Source: Candidatus Magnetominusculus sp. LBB02
GTDB taxonomy: Bacteria > Nitrospirota > Thermodesulfovibrionia > Thermodesulfovibrionales > Magnetobacteriaceae
Reading direction: 5' to 3'
Assembly (NCBI GenBank): GCA_022321325.1
Contig: JAKOEO010000029.1
Location: 1 to 43,768, forward strand
Length of the DNA: 43,768 bases
Made by a program: the position numbers and the translations under genes. The first letter of the stretch is position 1; each line of letters opens with the position of its first letter. This document shows, one piece after another, positions 7,207 through 14,582 of this stretch. The notes beneath the pieces were generated by a model that worked only from the letters and a program-made list of their open reading frames with translations, searched no databases and was not told the origin of the DNA.

Positions 7207-8568
7207 TCAAAGCGCCGACGGCCTGACTGTCTTTATTTTCCTGTGAAGGCTTCTTAATCCAATGCCAAGGGCCTTTGCCGCGGCTGTCTTGTTGCCGTTT
7301 GTCTTGTCGAGTGTGAGGCGGATGAGCTGGCGTTCTACCTCGGCAAGCGTAAGATTGCTCGATATTCGATAGCTGTCGCTCTGTGCCGGTTCTGACATCA
7401 GCAGAAATGCGGGCAGATACCCTGCCTCGATAGAATCCTTCTTTGCCAGCGCCATGGCCGACTCAAGGGCGTTCTCAAGTTCCCTTACATTGCCCGGCCA
7501 GTGGTAGCTTAGCAGCGTCTGCATCGCATCCTTTGATATGCCCTTTATCTTATAACCCTTCTCTTCGTTTAACTTATTTATGAAATAGCTGGCCAGAAGC
7601 GGGAAATCCTCAATTCGTTCCCGCAGCGCGGGCAGGTCTATTTTCACCACATTGAGGCGGTAGTAGAGGTCGTCTCTGAATCTGCCCTCGTCAATAAGGT
7701 GCCTGAGGTCCTTGTTTGTTGCGGCTATGACCCTTACGTCAACCTTGATGGTTTCGTTGCCTCCTACGCGCTCAAATTCCTTTTCCTGAAGGATTCGAAG
7801 CAGTTTAATCTGTGTACCCGGCGGCAGGTCGGCTATCTCGTCAAGAAAAATAGTGCCGTTGTTAGCCAGCTCAAAACGGCCAAGCCGCCGTGCAAGAGCG
7901 CCGGTGAAAGCCCCCTTTTCATGGCCGAACAGTTCAGACTCAAGAATGCCCTCATTGAACACGGCGCAGTTTACCTTGACATATGGTTTCAGGGCGCGGC
8001 CGCTGTTATAGTGAATAGCGTTGGCTATCATCTCCTTGCCTGTGCCGGTCTCTCCGGTCAGAAGGATGTTTACATTTTTTGACGCCACAGAATCCACGAC
8101 ATCAATGACATACTGCATGGCCTTGCTCCTGCCTATGATATTGCCATAGTTGACGCGCTCTTTGAACTTTTTCTCCAGTCTCTGCTTTTCTACGTAGAGG
8201 GTCTGCTTCTCTGCGGCCTTTTCGATTACCGTCATCAGGAGTTTCATGTTTATAGGAAACTCATAGAAATCATATGCCCCGGCCTTCATTGCCTCTATTG
8301 CCCGTGACAGAGGTACGCGCTCGGAGAGAAATATTATCTCTACATCCGGCCTGACGGCCTTTATTTTTTTGAGGAAATTGAGGCTGTTAATGTTCTTTAA
8401 ACTAAAGTCAGAGAGCACGATATTCACGGGTTGGCTGTTTAGTATCTTGTAGGTCTCCTTTACGGATGAGGCCGAATAAAGTTTGATTTTTTTCCTCCTG
8501 AGATAGTTTCTGGCCTTTTCCCAGACCGGCCTTTCACGGTCTTCTACGGTCAAAACAGTCAGCTCCAT
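7207..8568 (-). CDS. NtrC-family sigma-54-dependent response regulator with atypical receiver
   Basis: 453 residues: a receiver (1-115), an AAA+ sigma-54 activator domain (about 143-375) and a Fis-type DNA-binding helix-turn-helix at the end (NGNKTAAAKALGIGLRSLHRK). Walker A is GETGTGKE (172-179), the sigma-54 contact loop GAFTGA is intact (219-224) and Walker B is IFLDEI. In the receiver the phospho-acceptor Asp is present (D54, LSDFSL), but the conserved signalling Lys before Pro is Phe104 (YDFYEFPIN) and the acidic pocket reads ED. Control by classical phosphorylation is therefore doubtful. No histidine kinase is adjacent. The gene lies immediately upstream of a sigma-54 promoter and a palindrome serving the kamA operon, so that operon is the likely target. 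Confidence 0.92.
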   Translation of the reverse strand: MELTVLTVEDRERPVWEKARNYLRRKKIKLYSASSVKETYKILNSQPVNIVLSDFSLKNINSLNFLKKIKAVRPDVEIIFLSERVPLSRAIEAMKAGAYDFYEFPINMKLLMTVIEKAAEKQTLYVEKQRLEKKFKERVNYGNIIGRSKAMQYVIDVVDSVASKNVNILLTGETGTGKEMIANAIHYNSGRALKPYVKVNCAVFNEGILESELFGHEKGAFTGALARRLGRFELANNGTIFLDEIADLPPGTQIKLLRILQEKEFERVGGNETIKVDVRVIAATNKDLRHLIDEGRFRDDLYYRLNVVKIDLPALRERIEDFPLLASYFINKLNEEKGYKIKGISKDAMQTLLSYHWPGNVRELENALESAMALAKKDSIEAGYLPAFLLMSEPAQSDSYRISSNLTLAEVERQLIRLTLDKTNGNKTAAAKALGIGLRSLHRKIKTVRPSAL

Positions 8569-8603
8569 GCCCTGCCTCCTGACGGAAAAGCGCTAAAACC
8601 ATA

Positions 8604-8618
8604 ATGCCATAATGGCAC
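8604..8618. promoter_or_regulatory. palindromic regulator site, proximal to the NtrC-like gene
   Basis: The sequence ATGCCATAATGGCAC differs from the kamA site by one base. It lies 36 bases before the start of the NtrC-like gene, a position that suits autoregulation. No sigma-54 promoter facing that gene was found here, so the effect may be repression. Confidence 0.55.
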
Positions 8619-8644
8619 TATAAACGCATTATGCGCCCTATTGC

Positions 8645-8659
8645 GTGCCATAGTGGCAC
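8645..8659. promoter_or_regulatory. palindromic regulator site, distal to the NtrC-like gene
   Basis: GTGCCATAGTGGCAC differs from the kamA site by one base. Its centre is 41 bases from the proximal site, close to four helical turns, as expected for cooperative binding on one face of the DNA. A shorter related palindrome (CGCATTATGCG) lies between the two. Confidence 0.55.
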
Positions 8660-8722
8660 TGTCAACGCCGCCGTCAAAACCATTTACCACATTAAATAAG
8701 TGGTTGCCACTGCAATACACCA

Positions 8723-11002
8723 TCACGCAGGCCGCCACATCTCCTCCACTATCCTGAAATCCCCCGGACAGCCGCAGAGTACCAGCGTCTTTATCCCAGT
8801 ATCAGAGACGCTTCCCGCCGTATATTTCTGAATAAACGTTACCACAATCCGCTCTGGCGACACATCCTTTATCTTCATATCCGTAAGACTTATTTTTATG
8901 GATTTGGATTTTTTGAAGATGCTCTTTTTATATGCCTTCCACTGTTTGACGTCCATGCTGTCAGCCCTGAAGGCGCTGCTATAGTGGGCGATATAATTTT
9001 CGAGGTCTTTTGCCTGCCATGCGGCCTTCCATTTCTTAATAGCGGCATCTACGTACGGTTCAATCGTCGGCTCAATGTCGCGTTCCTTAAACTCCTCGGC
9101 GATGATTCTGTAATCGCCCTGTCTTTCCGCGGTCAGGTAGAGCCTCTTGCCGCCGAATGACAGCGCACCGGCTGCACAGTAAAGCTGATCGAAGCTGTAC
9201 ATGAGCTTAGAGGCGGCACCCTTGTATATATTGACGTTTGAGACGATTATCTTTCTTTTTGGCTGGGCGGCCATGAGCCGCCTTTTCTTGTTCAGATAGT
9301 CCTTGGCCGTAAGACCGTCATAACCTCTGAATTTGGTGTCAAAGAAGTTAGTAAAACCCTCGAAATCACCTTTTTCCCATGATTTGATAAATCCACTAAA
9401 CATCTCCATATATTGTTTCCTTGATTTTGCGTACTCTGCGGCTGCCATAAACTCAAGCCTGTCGGATATGATTACAGGCGTCCCGGACACTATGTAGCCC
9501 CTGAGGTCTGTAAGGTCGTTATTTGATAAGGCGACGCAGCCCTGCGTCCTTTCGTTATTTCTCTCAGGGCATCGGCCATGTATCCATATGCCGTGACCGG
9601 TCTTGCCTTCAACTCTGTCCATTATATTCGGGTAGTTCAGCGTATAGGCGCCGTCGCCATAGAGTACGCTGTCAAGTTTGCCGCGCGGTATGAAGCCGGT
9701 GATGTAGTAAAATCCCTCAGGGGTTTTGTTGTCTCCTTCTTTGAACTTATCGCCGTCGTTTTTGCCGTACATGGCGCTGTAGCTTTTTGTTATGCGCGGC
9801 ATGTTGCCTTTGACCTCGGCAATATAAAGCTCGCTTGTGCGTTTGTCAACAAGCAAAACGGTTTGAGGCGCGGCGGCGTCAGTGAAGATATTGCCGGCAA
9901 GCTGCGTCATATTATCGGCGGCCACCGCCTCCGTTACGGCTAACAATAACATCAACATCAGAAATCCGATAAGAGACGACACTGCGGTTATCTCTGCTGC
10001 GGCGGTGATTTTAGCTGGACTTACCGGCTCTCTGCCGCTTCCGATGTATGGTTTTACGACCAGTATGCCGCCGTAGTATGACGGCCCTCCCAGTCTTACG
10101 CCAAGCGCCCCGGCCATGGCAGCCTCCGGGTATCCGGCGTTTGGGCTTGAGTGTTTTCTGCCGTCTCTGAGCAAGGTCTTGAGACTTTCTGAGAAGGCCG
10201 CAGTCGTTCGGCCGACATGGCCGTTTATTGCCTCACCATTATTCATAGCTGGGGCGCCATTTCGGCCATAGCGTAACAATTTCACGGCGGTAATTGCAAA
10301 TACCGCAATGACGATAGCGGCTCCGGTCAGGCGGGCGGGGATGTAATTGGCGGCATCGTCAAGCCTTGCTGCTGCTTTGCCAAAGTGCAGGTATTTGTCA
10401 TTCTTGTAGCCAATCATCGAATCAAGCGTATTGACAGCCTTATAGGCCATCGCAAGAGGCAGCCCTCCAATGACAAAGTAAAACAGCGGGGCGATGACCG
10501 CATCAGAGGCATTCTCTGCGGCGGTCTCTATGGCGGCACGGGCAATGCCCTCATGTGTGAGAGCCTTAGTATCTCTGCCTACGATGAGAGAGAGCGCCTC
10601 CCTTGCACCGGCTATATCATCAGCCATCAGTTTGTCTCTTACAAGCAGTACCGCCATTATAAGCCCGTTTTGCGCCAACACAACCGACCCCGTTACGCCT
10701 ATAGCCAAATCATACAATGATATCTTACTAAACAGTAAATATTTTTTAAGCGGCAGCAGCAGGAAATCAGTAAACAGATATGTCAAAGCATATGTAAGGC
10801 CGACTGTAACCGTAACGGCGCCGGCACCGGCAAGTACATTAAACAGCGGCGACCGTCCCGGCACTCTAAGCCTTCTGTCAAGAAACTCGATAAGCCTGCC
10901 GATGTATATTACGGGATGGGTAATCCACGCCGGGTCGCCCGCGCATATATCTACGGCGAATGCCGTAAGCAGTTGGGCCGGTATGCCGGTTAAAAGAAAC
11001 AT
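8723..11002 (-). CDS. cbiB: fusion: CbiB/CobD cobinamide-phosphate synthase + L,D-transpeptidase (YkuD-like) + two NTF2-like domains
   Basis: 759 residues against about 310-320 for CbiB alone. Residues 1-325 are a complete CbiB with THPVIYIGRLI, EALSLIVGRDT, ETAAENASDAVIAPLFY, NTLDSMIGYKN, RLDDAANYIPARLT and SSPNAGYPEAAMAGALG, together with its membrane helices; this enzyme attaches the aminopropanol arm to cobyric acid. A hydrophobic helix (about 344-361, ending AVTEAVAA) then leads into a YkuD/YafK-like domain (about 378-515) with H470, H475 and Cys489 in RTQGCVAL, where the usual His before Gly-Cys is Gln. Two NTF2-like repeats follow (about 525-640 and 645-759). The second half would be periplasmic and act on peptidoglycan. 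The frame is continuous, with no internal stop. Confidence 0.85.
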   Translation of the reverse strand: MFLLTGIPAQLLTAFAVDICAGDPAWITHPVIYIGRLIEFLDRRLRVPGRSPLFNVLAGAGAVTVTVGLTYALTYLFTDFLLLPLKKYLLFSKISLYDLAIGVTGSVVLAQNGLIMAVLLVRDKLMADDIAGAREALSLIVGRDTKALTHEGIARAAIETAAENASDAVIAPLFYFVIGGLPLAMAYKAVNTLDSMIGYKNDKYLHFGKAAARLDDAANYIPARLTGAAIVIAVFAITAVKLLRYGRNGAPAMNNGEAINGHVGRTTAAFSESLKTLLRDGRKHSSPNAGYPEAAMAGALGVRLGGPSYYGGILVVKPYIGSGREPVSPAKITAAAEITAVSSLIGFLMLMLLLAVTEAVAADNMTQLAGNIFTDAAAPQTVLLVDKRTSELYIAEVKGNMPRITKSYSAMYGKNDGDKFKEGDNKTPEGFYYITGFIPRGKLDSVLYGDGAYTLNYPNIMDRVEGKTGHGIWIHGRCPERNNERTQGCVALSNNDLTDLRGYIVSGTPVIISDRLEFMAAAEYAKSRKQYMEMFSGFIKSWEKGDFEGFTNFFDTKFRGYDGLTAKDYLNKKRRLMAAQPKRKIIVSNVNIYKGAASKLMYSFDQLYCAAGALSFGGKRLYLTAERQGDYRIIAEEFKERDIEPTIEPYVDAAIKKWKAAWQAKDLENYIAHYSSAFRADSMDVKQWKAYKKSIFKKSKSIKISLTDMKIKDVSPERIVVTFIQKYTAGSVSDTGIKTLVLCGCPGDFRIVEEMWRPA

Positions 11003-11089
11003 TTGCTATATTATCACCATATAGACGGCGGTTAATGCAAGCTTTCTCTATTCAAGCCGCATGGCGTTTAATTTTTTCTCTGGAAAATT

Positions 11090-11103
11090 GTGCCTTTAGG
11101 CAC
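11090..11103. promoter_or_regulatory. perfect palindrome in the cbiB-hisH divergent region
   Basis: GTGCCTTTAGGCAC has 6-base arms and a 2-base centre. It shares the outer GTGCC/GGCAC half-sites with the palindromes near the NtrC-like gene but has one base less between them, so common binding is uncertain. It lies between two divergent genes. The rest of 11003-11170 shows only AT-rich promoter-like sequence. Confidence 0.35.
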
Positions 11104-11131
11104 TGAAAATAGCCGCTCTAATAAATTAAAA

Positions 11132-11161
11132 TTGCAATCACCTTGTGTGATTTCGTATTAT
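11132..11161 (+). promoter_or_regulatory. possible sigma-70 promoter of hisH
   Basis: TTGCAA and TATTAT are separated by 18 bases. The expected start of transcription (about 11168) is within a few bases of the hisH ATG at 11171, and no ribosome site is visible, so the message may be almost leaderless. Confidence 0.35.
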
Positions 11162-11170
11162 ATGCTTACT

Positions 11171-11785
11171 ATGATTGCAATTGTTGATTACGGGATGGGG
11201 AATCTCAAAAGTGTAGAGAAGGGTTTCCTCAAAAGCGGCGTTGACGTTAAGGTTACGCAGCTGCCGTCAGATATCGCCTCTGCCCACGGCGTGGTGCTGC
11301 CCGGTGTGGGGGCATTTAAGGACTGCATGGCAAATCTCGGAAGGCTTGGGCTGATTGCACCGATTCTGAGTTCTATCGCCTGTGGAAAACCATTTCTTGG
11401 CATCTGTCTGGGGCTTCAAATGCTTTTTACCGAATCGGATGAGTTTGGCCATTGTCCGGGTCTAAATGTATTTAAAGGAAGAGTAGTAAGATTTGCCGCG
11501 GCTGGCCTCAAGGTCCCGCACATGGGATGGAACACTGTCCAATTTAAGAATAAGCCGCCGATTTTTGACGGCATTGAAGACAACAGCTATTTTTATTTCG
11601 TACATTCATATTACGTCGCCCCTGAGGACGCTGAAATAACCGCGGGCATGACCGGCTATGGCATTGACTTTACCTCGATGATTTGGAAAGACAATGTCAT
11701 TGCCACGCAGTTTCATCCTGAAAAAAGCCAGAGTGCCGGCCTGGCGATACTAAAAAACTTTGGCGCATTTGTCAGAGAGAACTGA
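11171..11785 (+). CDS. hisH: imidazole glycerol phosphate synthase, glutaminase subunit
   Basis: 204 residues from the ATG at 11171 (MIAIVDYGMGNLKSVEKGF), which is the normal HisH start; upstream in-frame starts add residues not found in the family. The class I glutamine amidotransferase nucleophile is Cys79 in GICLGLQMLF, and the His/Glu pair is in FHPEKS near the C-terminus. HisH releases ammonia from glutamine for HisF, which forms the imidazole ring in histidine synthesis. No hisF or other his gene is in the window. The gap to the next gene is only 36 bases, so it may be co-transcribed with the redox complex downstream, although nothing ties the functions together. Confidence 0.92.
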   Translation: MIAIVDYGMGNLKSVEKGFLKSGVDVKVTQLPSDIASAHGVVLPGVGAFKDCMANLGRLGLIAPILSSIACGKPFLGICLGLQMLFTESDEFGHCPGLNVFKGRVVRFAAAGLKVPHMGWNTVQFKNKPPIFDGIEDNSYFYFVHSYYVAPEDAEITAGMTGYGIDFTSMIWKDNVIATQFHPEKSQSAGLAILKNFGAFVREN

Positions 11786-11821
11786 TGGCAAGACATGACA
11801 ATATTTACATGGAGGACATAG

Positions 11822-12682
11822 ATGGGAAAAAATGTTCTGGTAGTAGATGACGACGAGATTGTAATCAGGAGCTGCGAGGCCGTACTCGGCGGCGAAGGGT
11901 TTACAGTTACCGGCGTAACCAGTTCGAAAGAAGCGATGAGCCTTATAAATGACCACGCCTACGACCTGGTAATTACAGACCTCATAATGCCTACAATTGA
12001 TGGTTTTGAGCTGATTAAGTGGATCAATGAAAACCACCAACAAACCAGAGTGATGGCGATGACAGGTTACTCGTCCAAGGCAGTGCTTAGAGACGCCATT
12101 GCCCTCGATATAATTGACTTCCTGCCAAAACCCTTCTTCCCTCATACGCTTACGGCAGCGGTGAATAAGGCGATAAGCACCCCTCTGAAGGCCCCGGCAG
12201 CCGTAAGTGACAAGGAAGAAGCGGAGACTTATGACAAAGCGAAGTTTCAGGCCATTTTGAAAAGATACAGAAAGGTCCCTGGCGCCCTTATCGTAGTGCT
12301 TCAGGAAACACAGGAACTCATAGGCTACCTGCCCGCCTCGGTTCAGAAGGTTATAGCCAAGTCCTTGAAAATACCTGTTAGCGAGGTTCACGCCGTAGTT
12401 TCATTCTATTCATACTTTACGATGAAGCCTATGGGGAAGTATAACGTGCGCGTTTGTCTGGGGACGGCCTGTTACGTAAAAAGGGCAGACGAAATTCTGG
12501 AAAAACTTCAGGAAACTATGGGTGTCAATGAAGGAGAGATAACTCAGGACGGCATGTTCTCGCTTGAGACCGTGCGTTGTATAGGCGCATGCGGACTGGC
12601 CCCGGTGGTGTTAGTGGGACAGGACACATTTGGCAGTGTCAACCCGGCAACGGCAAATGAAATCCTTAAAGAATATCAGTGA
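11822..12682 (+). CDS. fusion: response-regulator receiver + NuoE/HydC-like [2Fe-2S] subunit
   Basis: 286 residues. Residues 1-120 form a complete receiver (acidic DDDE at 9-12, phospho-acceptor D53 in ITDLIMP, T81, K103 in LPKPF). Residues 138-286 are a thioredoxin-like [2Fe-2S] domain of the 24-kDa NADH dehydrogenase or HydC type, with cluster cysteines C212 and C217 (CLGTACYVK) and C253 and C257 (CIGACG). Normal NuoE subunits lack a receiver. The gene is followed after 13 bases by the NuoF-like flavoprotein and then the NuoG-like subunit, so it is the small subunit of that complex, and the receiver may tether or gate electron flow in response to a kinase. A good ribosome site (GGAGG) precedes the ATG. 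Confidence 0.9.
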   Translation: MGKNVLVVDDDEIVIRSCEAVLGGEGFTVTGVTSSKEAMSLINDHAYDLVITDLIMPTIDGFELIKWINENHQQTRVMAMTGYSSKAVLRDAIALDIIDFLPKPFFPHTLTAAVNKAISTPLKAPAAVSDKEEAETYDKAKFQAILKRYRKVPGALIVVLQETQELIGYLPASVQKVIAKSLKIPVSEVHAVVSFYSYFTMKPMGKYNVRVCLGTACYVKRADEILEKLQETMGVNEGEITQDGMFSLETVRCIGACGLAPVVLVGQDTFGSVNPATANEILKEYQ

Positions 12683-12695
12683 TGAGGGAAAGACG

Positions 12696-14582
12696 ATGGA
12701 GAAATTGACAATAGACGGTCTGCACACGATTAAGGAAAACTACAGGAGCCGACTGACAGAAGGAAGGCTTATGGTCTGCGGAGGCACTGGCTGCATTGCG
12801 GGGGGAAGCCTAAAGATAAAGGATTCGCTTGAGGCAACTCTGAAAGAGAAAAACATCAGTGACAAGTACAAGGTCATACTGACAGGTTGTAATGGGTTCT
12901 GCGCCCACGGACCATTGTTGCTTGTGCAGCCGGAGGGGATATTTTATGAAAGGATGAAGCCCGTGGACGCCCCTGAGTTTATAGAGGAGCACATCGTGGC
13001 TGGCAGGCGTCTTGACAGGTTATTGTATAAGGATACAAAGACGCGCGCATCTGTAGAAAATATTCACGACATTCCATTTTTTAATCTGCAGGCGCTAGGA
13101 GCGCTAAAAAACCGCGGTATCATTGACCCGGAAAATATTGAGGAATATATTGCCGTTGACGGCTACTTTGGGGCTGCAAAGGCTCTCAGAGAGATGACTC
13201 CTGAGGAAATTGTAAAGGAGGTCAGAGGCTCCGTCCTGCGAGGAAGAGGAGGAGCAGGCTTTGTAACCGGCCTTAAATGGGAACTTTGTGCGCAGGCACA
13301 GGGACAACATAAATACATTCTCTGTAACGGCGACGAAGGAGACCCCGGGGCCTTCATGGACAGGAGCATAATGGAGGCCGACCCGCATGTGGTGCTTGAG
13401 GGGATGATCATAGCTGCCAAGGCCATTGGCGCCCATCATGGCTACATATACGTCAGAGCCGAGTATCCGCTGGCGGTCAGAAGGCTTCGCAAGGCAATAA
13501 ATCAGGCGCTCGAGTACGGCCTCTTAGGGAAGGACATACTGGGAAGCGGCTTTGACCTTGAGCTTGACATCTACCCCGGCGCAGGCGCGTTTGTCTGCGG
13601 CGAGGAGACAGCCCTTATGCGCTCAATTGAAGGCAAGCGCGGCTGTCCAATCCCCAGGCCGCCCTTTCCTGCCCAGAAAGGTTTGTGGGAAAGGCCGACA
13701 GTCCTCAACAATGTTGAGACATTTGCAAATATCCCGTCAATCATTCGCAATGGAGCGGATTGGTTTAAATCGCGCGGCACAGAGAAATCCACAGGGACAA
13801 AGGTCTTTGCCCTGACCGGCGCCGCTATGAACACAGGACTTATAGAGATACCGTTTGGCATTTCGCTTAGGACGATCTTAGAAGACATCGGCGGCGGGAT
13901 GAACCGCGGGCGGACGTTTAAGGCCCTCCAGTTGGGAGGCCCATCCGGCGGCTGTATTCCTGCTGAGCTGCTCGATATACCTGTCACATATGAAGATATC
14001 GTAAAGACCGGCGCAATCGTAGGCAGCGGCGGTATGGTTATCATGGACAACAATAACTGCATGGTAAACCTCGCCAGATTCTTTTTAGATTTCAGCGCCC
14101 ACGAATCATGCGGCAAATGTACGCCATGCCGCGTAGGCACGAAGGTAATGCTTAACCGGCTGATTGATATATGTGACGGCAAAGGGCAAGAGGGCGACAT
14201 AGAACTCCTTGAAGACCTTGCAGACGATATAAAGACGGCCTCGCTCTGCGGTCTTGGCCAGACAGCCCCAAACCCCGTCCTGACAACAATAAAATATTTC
14301 AGAAACGAATATGAGGCCCACATAAAGGACAAATGGTGTTTTGCCGGTGTGTGTAAAAATCTTTCGACATTTTATGTTGATGAGAGCAAATGCACGGGCT
14401 GTACGGCCTGCGCAAGGGCTTGTCAGGTAGGGGCAGTAGTGGGTGAGAAGAAAAAATCCCACTCAATCACTCAGGAAAAATGTGTAAGGTGCAGGTCTTG
14501 TTACAACGCCTGCAAGTTCGGGGCGGTAAAGGTAGGCCCTGCCGACATGTTTAGCCAGAAGGAGAAGGAGTACGCGCGATGA
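12696..14582 (+). CDS. NuoF/HydB-like NADH-binding flavoprotein with ferredoxin tail
   Basis: 628 residues from the ATG at 12696, which has an upstream GAGGGAAAG ribosome site; longer frames run back into the preceding gene. Domains in order: thioredoxin-like [2Fe-2S] (C28, C33, C65, C69), the FMN/NADH domain with RGRGGAGFVTG, NGDEGDPGAFMDR and CGEETALMRSIEG, the [4Fe-4S] motif ESCGKCTPCRVG, and a C-terminal 2[4Fe-4S] ferredoxin (CTGCTACARAC and CVRCRSCYNAC). This layout is that of HydB of electron-bifurcating hydrogenases and of the beta subunit of NAD-dependent formate dehydrogenases, longer than complex I NuoF. It overlaps the next gene by 4 bases (ATGA). It should pass electrons between NAD(H) and the iron-sulfur chain of its partners, in the cytoplasm. 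Confidence 0.92.
   Translation: MEKLTIDGLHTIKENYRSRLTEGRLMVCGGTGCIAGGSLKIKDSLEATLKEKNISDKYKVILTGCNGFCAHGPLLLVQPEGIFYERMKPVDAPEFIEEHIVAGRRLDRLLYKDTKTRASVENIHDIPFFNLQALGALKNRGIIDPENIEEYIAVDGYFGAAKALREMTPEEIVKEVRGSVLRGRGGAGFVTGLKWELCAQAQGQHKYILCNGDEGDPGAFMDRSIMEADPHVVLEGMIIAAKAIGAHHGYIYVRAEYPLAVRRLRKAINQALEYGLLGKDILGSGFDLELDIYPGAGAFVCGEETALMRSIEGKRGCPIPRPPFPAQKGLWERPTVLNNVETFANIPSIIRNGADWFKSRGTEKSTGTKVFALTGAAMNTGLIEIPFGISLRTILEDIGGGMNRGRTFKALQLGGPSGGCIPAELLDIPVTYEDIVKTGAIVGSGGMVIMDNNNCMVNLARFFLDFSAHESCGKCTPCRVGTKVMLNRLIDICDGKGQEGDIELLEDLADDIKTASLCGLGQTAPNPVLTTIKYFRNEYEAHIKDKWCFAGVCKNLSTFYVDESKCTGCTACARACQVGAVVGEKKKSHSITQEKCVRCRSCYNACKFGAVKVGPADMFSQKEKEYAR

Noticed and set aside
8613-8630. Sigma-54 promoter on the plus strand (TGGCAC with GC ten bases after GG)
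   Set aside because: It would face against the minus-strand gene ending at 8723 and has only the minimal match; the TGGCAC is part of the palindromic site.
9578-11024. Plus-strand ORFs opposite the CbiB fusion gene
   Set aside because: They are antisense shadows of a long coding region with clear domains and show no ribosome sites or family motifs.
13571-14332. 253-codon minus-strand ORF inside the NuoF-like gene
   Set aside because: It lies fully antisense to conserved NADH- and FMN-binding motifs and has Ser/Pro-rich composition typical of a shadow frame.
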